Below are positions 53,238 to 63,094 of a DNA stretch of 64,000 nt, one piece after another; position 1 is the first letter of the stretch; the number at the start of each line of letters is the position of its first letter. The position numbers and the translations under genes were made by a program. Below the pieces are notes generated by a model. It was not told the DNA's origin. It worked only from the letters and a program-made list of their open reading frames with translations, and did not search any database. Origin of the DNA: Clostridium acetobutylicum ATCC 824 (lineage in GTDB: Bacteria; Bacillota; Clostridia; Clostridiales; Clostridiaceae); contig NC_003030.1 in NCBI RefSeq assembly GCF_000008765.1, positions 2,266,001 through 2,330,000 of the forward strand. Direction: 5' to 3'.

Positions 53238-53255
53238 AAGGACCATAAGGTCCTT
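53238..53255 (-). terminator. PFOR terminator
   Basis: AAGGACC (53238-53244) pairs with GGTCCTT (53249-53255) around ATAA; the minus strand then runs into TTTATTTTTG. It lies six bases after the nifJ stop. Confidence 0.7.
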
Positions 53256-53260
53256 CATTT

Positions 53261-56200
53261 TTATTGATTAGCTAATCTTTTATAAGATTCAAGTCTTTCC
53301 ATTGCATCTTTTTGAGTTTTAGCATATAATTCTTCAGCTTTATCTGGGAATACTTTCTTTAATGAAGCATATCTAACTTCACCAAGTAAGAATTCTTTGA
53401 AATCACCTGTTGGCTCTTTTGAATCCAATACAAATGGGTTCTTTCCTTCTTCTTTAAGAAGTGGATTGAATCTGTAAAGTGCCCAATATCCGCAATCAAC
53501 AGCTTTCTTCTGCTCTAATTGGCTACATCCCATACCAGCTTTTAATCCATGGTTTATACATGGTGAGTAAGCTATGATAAGTGATGGACCATGATAGTTT
53601 TCAGCCTCTTTTATAGCTTTTAATGTCTGATTCTTATCAGCACCCATAGCTATTTGAGCAACATATACATAACCATAACTCATTGCCATCATTCCAAGAT
53701 CTTTCTTCTTAGTTGTCTTACCTGAAGCTGCAAATTGAGCTATAGCTGAAGCTGGAGTTGATTTTGATGATTGTCCACCTGTATTTGAGTAAACTTCTGT
53801 ATCAAATACAAATACGTTTATATCTTCTCCACTTGCAAGTACGTGGTCTACACCGCCGTATCCGATATCGTAAGCCCATCCATCTCCACCGAATATCCAC
53901 TGAGATCTCTTAGCTAAGTAATCTTTATTAGTGTACATTTCAGCAACAACTGGATTTGCATTTCTTTCTTTCTCAAGTAATGGTAATAACTTGTCTACAG
54001 CTGCTCTTGAAGTTTCACCATTATCTACATTATCAAGCCAATTTTGAAGTGCTGCTTTAAGACCTTCACTTACTTCAGTATTAATTGCCTCTTTAGCAAG
54101 GTCAGTTAATCTTTCTCTTAACTGTGAAGTTCCAAGAAGCATACCCATTCCATATTCAGCATTATCTTCGAATAATGAGTTAGCCCATGCAGGACCTTGT
54201 CCTTTTTCGTTAGTTGTATATGGCATTGAAGGAGCACTACATCCCCAAATTGATGTACAACCAGTTGCGTTAGAAACCATCATTCTATCTCCAAATAATT
54301 GAGTTATAAGCTTAGCGTATGAAGCTTCTCCGCAACCTGCGCAAGCACCATTGAACTCAAGAAGTGGTTTAGAGAACTGACTTCCTTTTACTGTATACTT
54401 GTTAGCAACTTCTTTTCTTTCTGGAAGAGTCATTGCATAATCAAAGTATTTTCCAGCATCATATTGGCTTTCAGCTGGTTTCATAACCAAAGCTTTCTCC
54501 TTAGCTGGACAAACCTCAGCACAGTTTCCACAGCCTGTACAATCAAGAGGACTTATAACTATTGAGAAGTTTAATTCTTCATCAGATTTAACTCCCATAG
54601 CCTTCTTGTATTGCATTCCTTCTGGAGCATTTTTAGCTTCTTCTGCAGTCATTAAAGCTGGTCTTATTACTGCATGAGGACAAACAAATGAACATTGATT
54701 ACATTGAATACATTTGTCTACATTCCATTCAGGAACATTTATTGCAATTCCTCTCTTTTCATAAGCAGCTGTTCCAAGAGGATATGTTCCATCTTCTTTG
54801 CCTTCAAAAGCACTTACAGGAAGTTTATCTCCCTCTTGTCTGTTTATTGGCTCAAGAAGATCAGTTATGAATTTAGGTTTTGCTTTTTCTTCTTTAACTT
54901 CATCTTTTGCATCAGCCCATGCTGCTGGAACATCTATTTTAACAATAGCTCCAACACCTTGATCTATTGCAGCGTTGTTCATATCAACAACTTTTTGTCC
55001 TTTTTTACCATAATTTGTTACAACTGCATCTTTTAAGTATTTAACAGCATCCTCTACTGGGATAATGTTTGCTATTTTAAAGAAAGCAGCCTGACAAATC
55101 ATGTTTACTCTTCCGCCAAGTCCTATTCCTTGAGCTATTTTAACAGCGTTTAATGTATAGAAGTTTATATCATTTTTAGCTATATATCTCTTCATAGCAG
55201 CAGGAAGCTTTTCTTCTATTTCTTCTGGACTCCAGATTGTGTTAAGTAAGAAGTTTCCACCTTTTTTAAGTCCTGCAAGAACATCATATTTGTAAACATA
55301 ACTTTGGTTATGACAAGCTATGAAATCTGCTTTATCTATTAAGTATGGTGATTTAATTTCTTTCTTACCAAATCTTAAATGTGATACAGTTATACCACCT
55401 GATTTTTTTGAATCATATGCAAAATATCCTTGAGCATACATTGAAGTATGATCTCCGATAATTTTTATAGCACTCTTGTTTGCTCCAACAGTACCATCTG
55501 ATCCAAGACCCCAGAACTTACATGTTTTAGTTCCTTCTGGTGTTGTATCTATTTCTATTTCTGGAACTGGAAGTGATGTATGAGTAACATCATCATTTAT
55601 TCCTATAGTAAATCCATCTTTTGGTGCATCTAATTTTAAGTTTTCATATACTGAATAGATATGAACTGGTAATGTATCTTTTAATCCAAGACCGAATCTT
55701 CCACCAACTATAACTGGTCTTACATCTGAGTTGTAGAATGCTTTAACAACATCAAGATATAATGGTTCAGCTTGAGAACCAGCTTCTTTTGTTCTATCAA
55801 GGACAGCTATTTTCTTAGCAGTCTTTGGTATATATTTCAAGAAGTGCTCAACTGAGAAAGGTCTATAAAGATGTACTTTTAATACTCCGACTTTTTCTCC
55901 TTTAGCTCTTAAATAATCTATTGTTTCTTCGATTGTATCACATATTGATCCCATTGCTATGATAACTCTATCTGCATCTTCAGCACCATAGTAATTGAAT
56001 AGGTGATATTCTCTTCCTGTTATTTTGCTTATTTCTCCCATGTAGTGCTCTACCATTTCTGGAAGTGCATCATAGAATTTATTTTGAGCTTCTTTTCCTT
56101 GGAAGTAGATATCTGAACCTTCGTTACTTCCTCTTTGAACTGGATGATCCGGATTTAATGCTCTTCTTCTGAATTCATTAACAGCATCTACATCAAGAAG

Positions 56201-56776
56201 TCCTCTTAAATCTTCATAATCCATTACTTCAACTTTTTGAATTTCATGTGAAGTTCTGAATCCATCAAAGAAGTTTATGAAAGGAACTCTTCCCTTTATA
56301 GCAACTAAATGAGCTACTGCAGATAAATCCATAACCTCTTGAACGCTTCCTTCTGCAAGAAGTGCGCATCCAGTTTGTCTAGCAGCCATTACGTCTTGAT
56401 GATCTCCATATATATTCAATGAGTGAGTAGCTAAAGCTCTAGCACTTACATGGAATACTCCAGGTAAAAGTTCTCCTGCTATCTTGTACATATTTGGAAT
56501 CATAAGAAGCAATCCTTGAGAAGCTGTATATGTAGTAGTTAAAGCTCCTGCTTGTAATGATCCGTGAACTGCACCAGCAGCACCTGCCTCCGATTGCATT
56601 TCCATAATCTTAACTTTTTGTCCGAAAAGATTTTTTCTTCCTTGTGTTGCCCACTCATCTACGTGTTCTGCCATTGGTGATGATGGAGTAATAGGATAGA
56701 TAGCTGCAACGTCTGTAAACGCATAAGAAATATGAGCAGCAGCTGTATTTCCATCCATAGTTTTCATTTTTTTCAT
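53261..56776 (-). CDS. nifJ: Pyruvate:ferredoxin (flavodoxin) oxidoreductase
   Basis: A 1171-aa single-chain PFOR, the enzyme that turns pyruvate and CoA into acetyl-CoA, CO2 and reduced ferredoxin, the entry to clostridial fermentation. Domains in order: I (AAAHISYAFTDVAAIYPITP), II (VIVGGRFGLGLKDTLPVHIY), CoA domain III, an 8Fe ferredoxin domain (CIQCNQCSFVCPHAVIRP near residue 690 and CTGCGNCAEVCPAKEKAL near 745), and the TPP domain (GGDGWAYDIGYGGVDHVLAS, DTEVYSNTGGQSSKSTP) with the cluster loop CAGCGEASYAKLI. Codon use is biased to favoured codons, as expected for a very abundant protein. Confidence 0.99.
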   Translation of the reverse strand: MKKMKTMDGNTAAAHISYAFTDVAAIYPITPSSPMAEHVDEWATQGRKNLFGQKVKIMEMQSEAGAAGAVHGSLQAGALTTTYTASQGLLLMIPNMYKIAGELLPGVFHVSARALATHSLNIYGDHQDVMAARQTGCALLAEGSVQEVMDLSAVAHLVAIKGRVPFINFFDGFRTSHEIQKVEVMDYEDLRGLLDVDAVNEFRRRALNPDHPVQRGSNEGSDIYFQGKEAQNKFYDALPEMVEHYMGEISKITGREYHLFNYYGAEDADRVIIAMGSICDTIEETIDYLRAKGEKVGVLKVHLYRPFSVEHFLKYIPKTAKKIAVLDRTKEAGSQAEPLYLDVVKAFYNSDVRPVIVGGRFGLGLKDTLPVHIYSVYENLKLDAPKDGFTIGINDDVTHTSLPVPEIEIDTTPEGTKTCKFWGLGSDGTVGANKSAIKIIGDHTSMYAQGYFAYDSKKSGGITVSHLRFGKKEIKSPYLIDKADFIACHNQSYVYKYDVLAGLKKGGNFLLNTIWSPEEIEEKLPAAMKRYIAKNDINFYTLNAVKIAQGIGLGGRVNMICQAAFFKIANIIPVEDAVKYLKDAVVTNYGKKGQKVVDMNNAAIDQGVGAIVKIDVPAAWADAKDEVKEEKAKPKFITDLLEPINRQEGDKLPVSAFEGKEDGTYPLGTAAYEKRGIAINVPEWNVDKCIQCNQCSFVCPHAVIRPALMTAEEAKNAPEGMQYKKAMGVKSDEELNFSIVISPLDCTGCGNCAEVCPAKEKALVMKPAESQYDAGKYFDYAMTLPERKEVANKYTVKGSQFSKPLLEFNGACAGCGEASYAKLITQLFGDRMMVSNATGCTSIWGCSAPSMPYTTNEKGQGPAWANSLFEDNAEYGMGMLLGTSQLRERLTDLAKEAINTEVSEGLKAALQNWLDNVDNGETSRAAVDKLLPLLEKERNANPVVAEMYTNKDYLAKRSQWIFGGDGWAYDIGYGGVDHVLASGEDINVFVFDTEVYSNTGGQSSKSTPASAIAQFAASGKTTKKKDLGMMAMSYGYVYVAQIAMGADKNQTLKAIKEAENYHGPSLIIAYSPCINHGLKAGMGCSQLEQKKAVDCGYWALYRFNPLLKEEGKNPFVLDSKEPTGDFKEFLLGEVRYASLKKVFPDKAEELYAKTQKDAMERLESYKRLANQ

Positions 56777-56813
56777 GTTGTATACCCCTTCCTACAAATT
56801 TTTTATTAGGAAT

Positions 56814-56842
56814 TATAGGCAAAAATTTGAAATTTGCCTATA
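56814..56842 (-). promoter_or_regulatory. Hairpin in the PFOR leader
   Basis: TATAGGCAAA (56814-56823) pairs perfectly with TTTGCCTATA (56833-56842). It lies in the predicted transcript, about 40 bases before the start codon, and has no T run, so it is more likely a stability or regulatory element than a terminator. Confidence 0.45.
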
Positions 56843-56869
56843 AAAGCTTAAGAGCTTGTTACGATTTTA

Positions 56870-56898
56870 ACTATACTATAAAATTTTTTTCAAAGCAA
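56870..56898 (-). promoter_or_regulatory. Sigma-A-type promoter of PFOR
   Basis: Minus strand TTGCTT (56893-56898), 17-base spacer, TATAGT (56870-56875), close to the TTGACA/TATAAT consensus and about 95 bases before the ATG. Confidence 0.55.
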
Positions 56899-57102
56899 AA
56901 CTTCTTTTTTTCTAATTATCCTGTGATTAAATGAGAAATACTTGACATTTCTTCATAAATTACAATTTTTCATTTAATTGCTCTTTTTTGCTTATTTAAT
57001 TTTTTTGTGTACAGCTTTTCATTTTATTTATTAAATTGAATTTTTTAGTATTTCAAGCGCTCATTATATTATATATATGGATTTTAATATTTTCAATAAA
57101 AA

Positions 57103-57630
57103 TTATCTTTTTATAAAAACTTGCGTCCAGTATATTTTCCCGCTTCTAGATCTTGCGGCTCCTACTCCTATTTCTCTATACTGCCTTCCAAGAATATTCG
57201 CTCTATGTCCCGGTGAATTCATCCATCCATTCATGACACTTGCTGCATTATTATATCCATATGCTATATTCTCTCCTGCAGCAGCATAAGACAAGCCATA
57301 CCTTGTTAAAAGCGAAAAAGTTGATCCAAAAGTAGGCGATGTATGAGAAAAATAATTTTTCATCATCATATCTCTTGATTTTACTCTTGCGATATTAATA
57401 AGCTGTGTATTTGCTTTTAATGGCGCAAGCCCATATTTAGCCCTCTGACTATTTACAAGTTTTATAACTTGACTTTCCTCTGCTGCCAAATTACTTGTTT
57501 CCAGCTGTGCACTACTTTCCCTGCACTGTTTATTGTTAAACTCTCCAAATACTTTCTGCGCTTCTACACTTCCACCAAAGGTTGATGTAAGTATAAAAAC
57601 AGCTACACAAATAGAATAAATTTTTTTCAT
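57103..57630 (-). CDS. Secreted CAP-domain (SCP/PR-1-like) protein
   Basis: A 175-aa protein with a signal peptide (MKKIYSICVAVFILTSTFGG, cleavage likely after about residue 24). Residues about 50-175 form a CAP domain: VIKLVNSQRAKYGLAPLKAN, MMMKNYFSHTSPTFG, AAGENIAYGYNNAASVMNGW, GHRANILGRQYREIGVGAAR and a final YWTQVFI. The His and Glu of the CAP cavity are present. Such proteins are common in spore-formers (YkwD group); their activity is unclear. AGGAGG precedes the ATG, next to an AT-rich hairpin at 57644-57670. Confidence 0.88.
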   Translation of the reverse strand: MKKIYSICVAVFILTSTFGGSVEAQKVFGEFNNKQCRESSAQLETSNLAAEESQVIKLVNSQRAKYGLAPLKANTQLINIARVKSRDMMMKNYFSHTSPTFGSTFSLLTRYGLSYAAAGENIAYGYNNAASVMNGWMNSPGHRANILGRQYREIGVGAARSRSGKIYWTQVFIKR

Positions 57631-57643
57631 AGATTCAATCCTC

Positions 57644-57670
57644 CTAAAAATAATTTTTTATTATTTTTAG
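57644..57670 (-). promoter_or_regulatory. AT-rich hairpin next to the ribosome site of the CAP-domain gene
   Basis: CTAAAAATAA (57644-57653) pairs with TTATTTTTAG (57661-57670). On the minus strand the second arm ends against GGAGG, so folding could partly hide the ribosome site. Confidence 0.35.
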
Positions 57671-57695
57671 AATTTTACGAAATAATATTCATATA

Positions 57696-57713
57696 AATTG
57701 TTATATAACAATT
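57696..57713. repeat. 18-bp perfect palindrome upstream of the CAP-domain gene
   Basis: AATTGTTATATAACAATT, a perfect inverted repeat about 70 bases before the CAP-domain ATG and after the murG stop. It could be an operator; the regulator is unknown. Confidence 0.4.
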
Positions 57714-57780
57714 GTTTAAAAAATAACATTCATAAACATAAAAAATCCAAGTGTAATATTAACTTCTTTACTCCTATTTC

Positions 57781-58860
57781 CTATATTTTACATTTTTTAT
57801 ATTTATCAATAACTTTAATTATATTTTCCACACCATTTTTTACAGGACTTGAATTCATAGCTTTCTTGTATTTTTCCTTATCGCTTTCAAGTTTAATGAC
57901 CTTCTCTACAAGCAACGTTGGTGTTAAGTCATCTTCCTGAACCACCATACTGTAACCATTTTTTTCAAATGACATAGCATTTAAAATCTGATCTCCCCTG
58001 CTTGATTTTTTAGATAATGGGATCAATAAATTAGGCTTTTTTAATGCTAAAAGCTCAAAAATAGCATTAGCCCCTGCTCTTGAAATAACTAAATCTGCAG
58101 CATTCATTACATGAGGAAGTTCAGTTGATATATAGTCAAATTGCTTATACCCCTTAAGTTTACTTAAAGCTTCATCTATATTTCCCTTTCCACAAATATG
58201 AACTATATCATATTTTTTTATAAGCTTATTTAAAGCTTCACGAACTGTATCATTTATAATCTTTGATCCTAAACTTCCACCTATAATCATAAGTACTGGC
58301 TTCTCACCTGTAAATCCACATATTTCAAGTCCCTTAATTTTACTTCCCTTAAATAACTCATCTCGTATAGGAGTACCTGTTAATATTCCCTTATTCCCTT
58401 TTATATTGTTAAGAGATTCTGGAAATGTAGCACAAACTTTTGTGCAGTAAGGAACTGCTATCCTATTTGCAAGTCCAGGTGTTATATCTGATTCATGAGC
58501 TATTACCGGTATTCTGCAAAAATGTGCTGCTATAACCACAGGAACTGACACAAAACCTCCTTTAGAAAAGACTATGTTAGGCTTTTTCTTCCTTAATATA
58601 CTAACAGATTGAAATATCCCTAAAATAACCTTAAAAGGATCTGAAAAATTTTTAATATCAATATATCTTCTTAATTTTCCACTGGATATACAATTATACT
58701 TTATATTTTCTTTTTCAATTATACTTCTTTCTATCCCATCCTTTGTTCCTATATACTCTATTTCGTATCCTAGCTCCTTTAGTTTTGGCACAAGTGCTAA
58801 ATTAGGGGTAACATGTCCAGCAGAACCTCCACCCGTCATTACTATTTTCAGTTTTTTCAT
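57781..58860 (-). CDS. murG: MurG, lipid II-forming N-acetylglucosaminyltransferase
   Basis: A 359-aa GT28 enzyme that adds GlcNAc to lipid I on the inner membrane face. Motifs: [20 protein letters not shown] (acceptor G loop), [47 protein letters not shown] and [20 protein letters not shown] with the donor site. The second ATG (58858-58860) is chosen because AAGGAG is seven bases from it and only one from the first. It is not in the usual mur/fts cluster here but stands alone before recJ. Confidence 0.95.
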
Positions 58861-58965
58861 AACCATACTCCTTTTTAAAATGTTTCTATGTAAATTCGAA
58901 ATTATTATCTGGTATATAACAGATAATAATTTTATACTAACTTTTTATTAGAAATAGTTTCATAT

Positions 58966-60729
58966 CTACCTAAAATGTTGTACTATTATTTGAATATTTA
59001 CTTTTCCATTATATTCATTTATATCGGGATAAAATGCTATATCTAAATAAATGTTATTTTCGATGCCACTATACATTTTATTCATTTGTTCACTACCGTA
59101 ATTATTTATTACTATTTTCTCAAACTCTTCTATATCTCCAAAATATATTCCATCTATATATCTTCTATTCTTAGAAAGAAATTTTAATTTTAAAACATTA
59201 TGATTTTTTCCTATAATCCTTGCACTAACTACCTTTGCTTTTTTTTCTCCAAACATAGGTTTTGGATTAGACTTTCCAAAAGGCTCTAGCATATTTAACT
59301 CTTTCACAAAATCATAATTTATATATTCAAGGGGCATCCCCATATCAAGTGTTATCTTAGGTATTAAATCCTCGGCGCTTAATGTAGTATTTTCGTTTAA
59401 TCTTTCCCTTAAGCAATCAATATTTTCTATCTCTAAAGACAATCCTGCTGCCATAGGATGTCCTCCAAATTTCAAAAGTATATCTTTACATTTAATTAAT
59501 TCCTCAAACATATTATATCCTTCAATAGATCTTCCTGAACCCTTAGCACCGTTTTCCGTCTTTGTAAGTACTATAGTTGGAACATTATATTTTTCTCTTA
59601 TTCTACCAGCAACTATTCCAACTATACTTTCATGAATCTCAGGAACATATATTACAAATACTCTATGATTTTTCATTTCAGTATTCTCAATTAAATCTAT
59701 TGCAGTATCTACACCCTTTTGAGTCATTTCTTTTCTTTCATTATTAAAATCAAAAAGTTCTTTAGAAAGCCTACTAGCTTCATCTTCATTTTCACTTATT
59801 AAAAGTTCAATTCCTCTTTTAGCAGAGTCCAGTCTTCCAGTAGCATTTATACATGGTCCTATTACAAACCCAAGATGATATGTAGAAATTTTCTTATCTT
59901 CGATATTTGTCTGTCTTATTAGTGACCTTAAACCAACATTCCTAGTTTCGTTAAGAAGTTTAAGTCCATTCTTAACAAGAATTCTATTTTCATCTACTAA
60001 ATCAACAACGTCACATACTGTTGCAATAGCAACAAATTGAGACAAACCATAGAATTCTTTCTTATGTATTTTAAATTCATCATAAAGCACTTCTATAAGC
60101 TTAAATACAACTCCAGCTCCACATAAACCTTTAAATGGGTATTTACACTCCTTTTGCTTAGGATTTATTATTGCATCTGCATTTGAACTAATAAAACTTC
60201 TTTGTCCATTTTCCTCTTCTATAAAAGGTATATCATGATGATCCGTTACTATAACTGTTAATTTACACTCCTTAGCGTAATTAATTGGTTCTATTGCTGC
60301 AATTCCGTTATCACAGGTTATTATAGTATCTACAGAATCCTCTATACATTTTTCTATAATATGTATGTTTATTCCATATCCATCTTTAACTCTGTCTGGT
60401 ATATCATAATCTACATCTGCCCCACATCTCTTTAATGCTGTAAATAGCAAATAAGTACTTATAACGCCATCTACATCATAATCTCCTATAATTCTTATTC
60501 TTTTACCTGAATCTATCTTGCTTTTCAGTATTTCAGAAGCTCTTTTTAAGTCCTTCATATCTTTGGGATTATGCATTTTTTCAAATCTTGGGTTAAGAAA
60601 ACTGTCAATTAATTTTACATCCTTAATTCCTCTATTAATAAGGAGTTTACCTATAACCTCACTTATTCCAAATGCTTTAGCAATAGCTTTATAATCCGCT
60701 TTTATATTTTTCATAAACCATTTTTCCAA
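58966..60729 (-). CDS. recJ: Single-strand DNA exonuclease RecJ
   Basis: A 587-aa DHH-family 5'-3' exonuclease. Visible are RIRIIGDYDVDGVISTYLL (DYDVDG metal site), TIITCDNGIAA, VTDHHDIPF (DHH), GLCGAGVVFKL, INATGRLDSAKRGIELL and the DHHA1 part VGIVAGRIREKYNVPTIVLT with KGSGRSIEGYNMF and FGGHPMAAGL. The TTG start at 60727-60729 is supported by AAGGAAG about 11 bases upstream; the first ATG would remove the conserved KW residues. Confidence 0.93.
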   Translation of the reverse strand: MEKWFMKNIKADYKAIAKAFGISEVIGKLLINRGIKDVKLIDSFLNPRFEKMHNPKDMKDLKRASEILKSKIDSGKRIRIIGDYDVDGVISTYLLFTALKRCGADVDYDIPDRVKDGYGINIHIIEKCIEDSVDTIITCDNGIAAIEPINYAKECKLTVIVTDHHDIPFIEEENGQRSFISSNADAIINPKQKECKYPFKGLCGAGVVFKLIEVLYDEFKIHKKEFYGLSQFVAIATVCDVVDLVDENRILVKNGLKLLNETRNVGLRSLIRQTNIEDKKISTYHLGFVIGPCINATGRLDSAKRGIELLISENEDEASRLSKELFDFNNERKEMTQKGVDTAIDLIENTEMKNHRVFVIYVPEIHESIVGIVAGRIREKYNVPTIVLTKTENGAKGSGRSIEGYNMFEELIKCKDILLKFGGHPMAAGLSLEIENIDCLRERLNENTTLSAEDLIPKITLDMGMPLEYINYDFVKELNMLEPFGKSNPKPMFGEKKAKVVSARIIGKNHNVLKLKFLSKNRRYIDGIYFGDIEEFEKIVINNYGSEQMNKMYSGIENNIYLDIAFYPDINEYNGKVNIQIIVQHFR

Positions 60730-60778
60730 CTAGTTATCCACTTCCTTTTCCTTTTGCACACAAAATTAAAAGCGGCGG

Positions 60779-61846
60779 CTATTTAATAATGCCACCGCCA
60801 ACTAAAAGATCACCATCATAAAACACAACAGACTGCCCTTTTGTTATTGCTCGCTGCGGTTTCTCAAATTTCACTTTTACATTTTCATCATCAACTGGAT
60901 ATATAGTAGCCTTTGAAGCTTTAGCATTGTATCTTATTTTAGCATCAACTTCCATAGGCTCTGTAAGCTTATCAAAAGGTATAAAGTTATTTTTAAATGA
61001 AATTAACTCATTTTCAAATATTTCCTCTTCCTCTCCAATAACAACCTGATTCTTCATAGCATCTATATTAGTTACAAATACTCTTTTTCCCGTTGCAATA
61101 CCAAGTCCTTTTCTCTGTCCAATAGTATAGTAAATTATTCCTTTATGTTTTCCTAAAACTTTTCCTTCTTTATCTACAAAATTTCCTGTCTTAACTGCCT
61201 TTGGACATTCTCTTTTTATAAAGCCGCCATGATCATTATCAGGTATAAAACATATTTCTTCGCTATCCTTCTTGTCAAAAACATTCAGACCAATTTCCCT
61301 TGCAATTTCACGAATACGGTCTTTCTTATAATCTCCACAAGGCATTAAGGTATGTTTAAGCTGATCTTGAGTCATATTGTACATAACATATGTCTGATCT
61401 TTTTTTTCATCCTCTGATTTTCTTATTACATACCTTCCATTCTCCTCTACTATTCTGCAGTAATGACCTGTAGCAATGTAATCAGCGCCTAAACTTTCTG
61501 CTTTTTTTAAAAGAGCATCAAATTTTATATATTTATTACAAGCAATACATGGATTTGGAGTTTTTCCATTTAAATATTCCTCTGTAAAATAGTCTATAAC
61601 TTTTTCCTTAAATATATCTGTAAAGTTGACAACATAAAAAGGTATTCCTATTCTATATGCAACTCTTCTAGCATCCTCTACTGCTGAAAGAGAACAACAA
61701 CCTCCCTCTTGTTCTGTGTAGAAGGCATCATCTGGTGTAAGCTTCATAGTTACACCTATAACATCATATCCCTGTTCCTTTAAAAGGTAAGCAGCAACAG
61801 AACTATCAACTCCACCGCTCATACCTATAACTACCTTTTTATTCAT
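60779..61846 (-). CDS. mnmA: tRNA-specific 2-thiouridylase MnmA
   Basis: A 355-aa MnmA that makes 2-thiouridine at the wobble base of Lys, Glu and Gln tRNAs. Motifs: [20 protein letters not shown] (PP-loop), [18 protein letters not shown] (first catalytic Cys), [39 protein letters not shown] (second Cys) and [12 protein letters not shown]. It takes sulfur from the cysteine desulfurase encoded 16 bases upstream. Confidence 0.97.
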   Translation of the reverse strand: MNKKVVIGMSGGVDSSVAAYLLKEQGYDVIGVTMKLTPDDAFYTEQEGGCCSLSAVEDARRVAYRIGIPFYVVNFTDIFKEKVIDYFTEEYLNGKTPNPCIACNKYIKFDALLKKAESLGADYIATGHYCRIVEENGRYVIRKSEDEKKDQTYVMYNMTQDQLKHTLMPCGDYKKDRIREIAREIGLNVFDKKDSEEICFIPDNDHGGFIKRECPKAVKTGNFVDKEGKVLGKHKGIIYYTIGQRKGLGIATGKRVFVTNIDAMKNQVVIGEEEEIFENELISFKNNFIPFDKLTEPMEVDAKIRYNAKASKATIYPVDDENVKVKFEKPQRAITKGQSVVFYDGDLLVGGGIIK

Positions 61847-61862
61847 TTATATCACCATTCCT

Positions 61863-62993
61863 TTAGCTAGTCAATTCCTTTAGTTTATCCACTACATATA
61901 AAATCTCTTCTTCTGTGGTGAATCTTCCTATGGTAAATCTTATTGAACTTCTTGCCTCTTCCTTAGAGAGACCAATTGCTGTAAGAACATGTGAAGCTTC
62001 CATTGCACCAGCTTGGCAAGCACTACCTGCTGACGCACATATACCATTCATATCTAAATTAAATAAAATTCCTTCACCGTCTTTTCCATTAAAACATAAA
62101 TTTATATTATTTGAAAGTCTTTTTTCATTTAAAATTCCATTTAACTTTACGTAAGGCAATTCTAAAGCCTTTTCAACAAATAAGTTCCTTAAATTTTCCT
62201 GCCTTGTATTTTCCTTCTCAATGTCATCCGAAACAATTTTTAGTGCCTTAGCTGCTCCGACTATTGCTGGAACATTTTCAGTTCCTCCACGTCTTCCTCT
62301 TTGTTGTCCCCCGCCGTATATAATATTACTTACCTTTGTTCCTTTTCTTATATAAAGTATTCCAATTCCCTTAGGACCATAGAACTTATGTGCTGCTAAA
62401 CTCAAAAGATCAGCATTTATTTGATCTACATCTATTTTAACATGACCTGCTGCTTGAACTGCATCTGTATGAAAAATTATATTTTTTCCCTTTAGGTAAT
62501 CTCCTATTTCCTTCACAGGCTCAATAGTTCCAATCTCATTATTTGCCATCATTATAGATACCAAAATAGTATCTTTTCTTATATTTTTCTTTAATTCTTC
62601 TATAGAAACAAGTCCATTTGAGTCAACATTAAGATATGTCACCTCAAAGCCTTCTCCTTCTAAAAACTTACAAGAGTTAAGTACCGCATGGTGTTCTATT
62701 GCTGTGGTTATTATATGTTTTCCTTTATCCCTATTTGCAAAAGCTGATCCTATTATAGCCCAGCTATCACCTTCACTTCCCCCGCTTGTAAAAAAAATTT
62801 CATAGGGCTTGCAATTAATAATTTTAGAAACAGTTATCTTAGCTTCATCAATTGCCATCTTACTTTCATTTGATAGTGAATATATAGAAGCTGGATTGCC
62901 ATAAAATTCTGTAAAATACGGCATCATTTCCTCTACTACTTCTTTAAGTACTGGTGTTGTAGCAGAATAATCCATATAAATTGTCTTTTTCAT
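61863..62993 (-). CDS. iscS: Cysteine desulfurase (NifS/IscS)
   Basis: A 376-aa PLP enzyme that delivers sulfur from cysteine. MDYSATTPVLKEVVEEMMPY at the start, SGGSEGDSWAIIGSA, EHHAVLNSCKFL, DAVQAAGHVKID, SLAAHKFYGPKGIGILYIRK (PLP lysine) and CASAGSACQAGAMEASHVL with the active-site Cys. Sequence length and the mobile Cys loop fit the group I enzymes. The ATG at 62991-62993 is chosen because AAAGGATGAT matches the ribosome site eight bases before; the upstream ATG is inside it. Adjacent mnmA suggests supply of tRNA thiolation. Confidence 0.93.
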   Translation of the reverse strand: MKKTIYMDYSATTPVLKEVVEEMMPYFTEFYGNPASIYSLSNESKMAIDEAKITVSKIINCKPYEIFFTSGGSEGDSWAIIGSAFANRDKGKHIITTAIEHHAVLNSCKFLEGEGFEVTYLNVDSNGLVSIEELKKNIRKDTILVSIMMANNEIGTIEPVKEIGDYLKGKNIIFHTDAVQAAGHVKIDVDQINADLLSLAAHKFYGPKGIGILYIRKGTKVSNIIYGGGQQRGRRGGTENVPAIVGAAKALKIVSDDIEKENTRQENLRNLFVEKALELPYVKLNGILNEKRLSNNINLCFNGKDGEGILFNLDMNGICASAGSACQAGAMEASHVLTAIGLSKEEARSSIRFTIGRFTTEEEILYVVDKLKELTS

Positions 62994-63028
62994 TATATTT
63001 ATCATCCTTTACTCTATAAACATATAGA

Positions 63029-63056
63029 GCTGTTTCAAAATAAAATTTGAAACAGC
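63029..63056. terminator. Hairpin between the cysteine desulfurase and cysK genes
   Basis: GCTGTTTCAAA (63029-63039) pairs perfectly with TTTGAAACAGC (63046-63056). It lies about 40 bases after the cysK stop and about 36 before the iscS start. A T-rich run follows on the plus side only, so its role as terminator of cysK is uncertain. Confidence 0.5.
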
Positions 63057-63094
63057 CCTCATATTTTTATTTTATTATATTATACTATAACGAA

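Larger units (their letters stand above)
56777..57102. other. PFOR leader and upstream region
   Basis: No gene is seen in these 326 bases. They hold the promoter and leader hairpin described separately and then T-rich sequence up to the end of the CAP-domain gene. Confidence 0.6.

Noticed and set aside
63029-63056. Riboswitch or T-box controlling the cysteine desulfurase
   Set aside because: Only one simple hairpin is present; there is no T-box, S-box or specifier-loop sequence.
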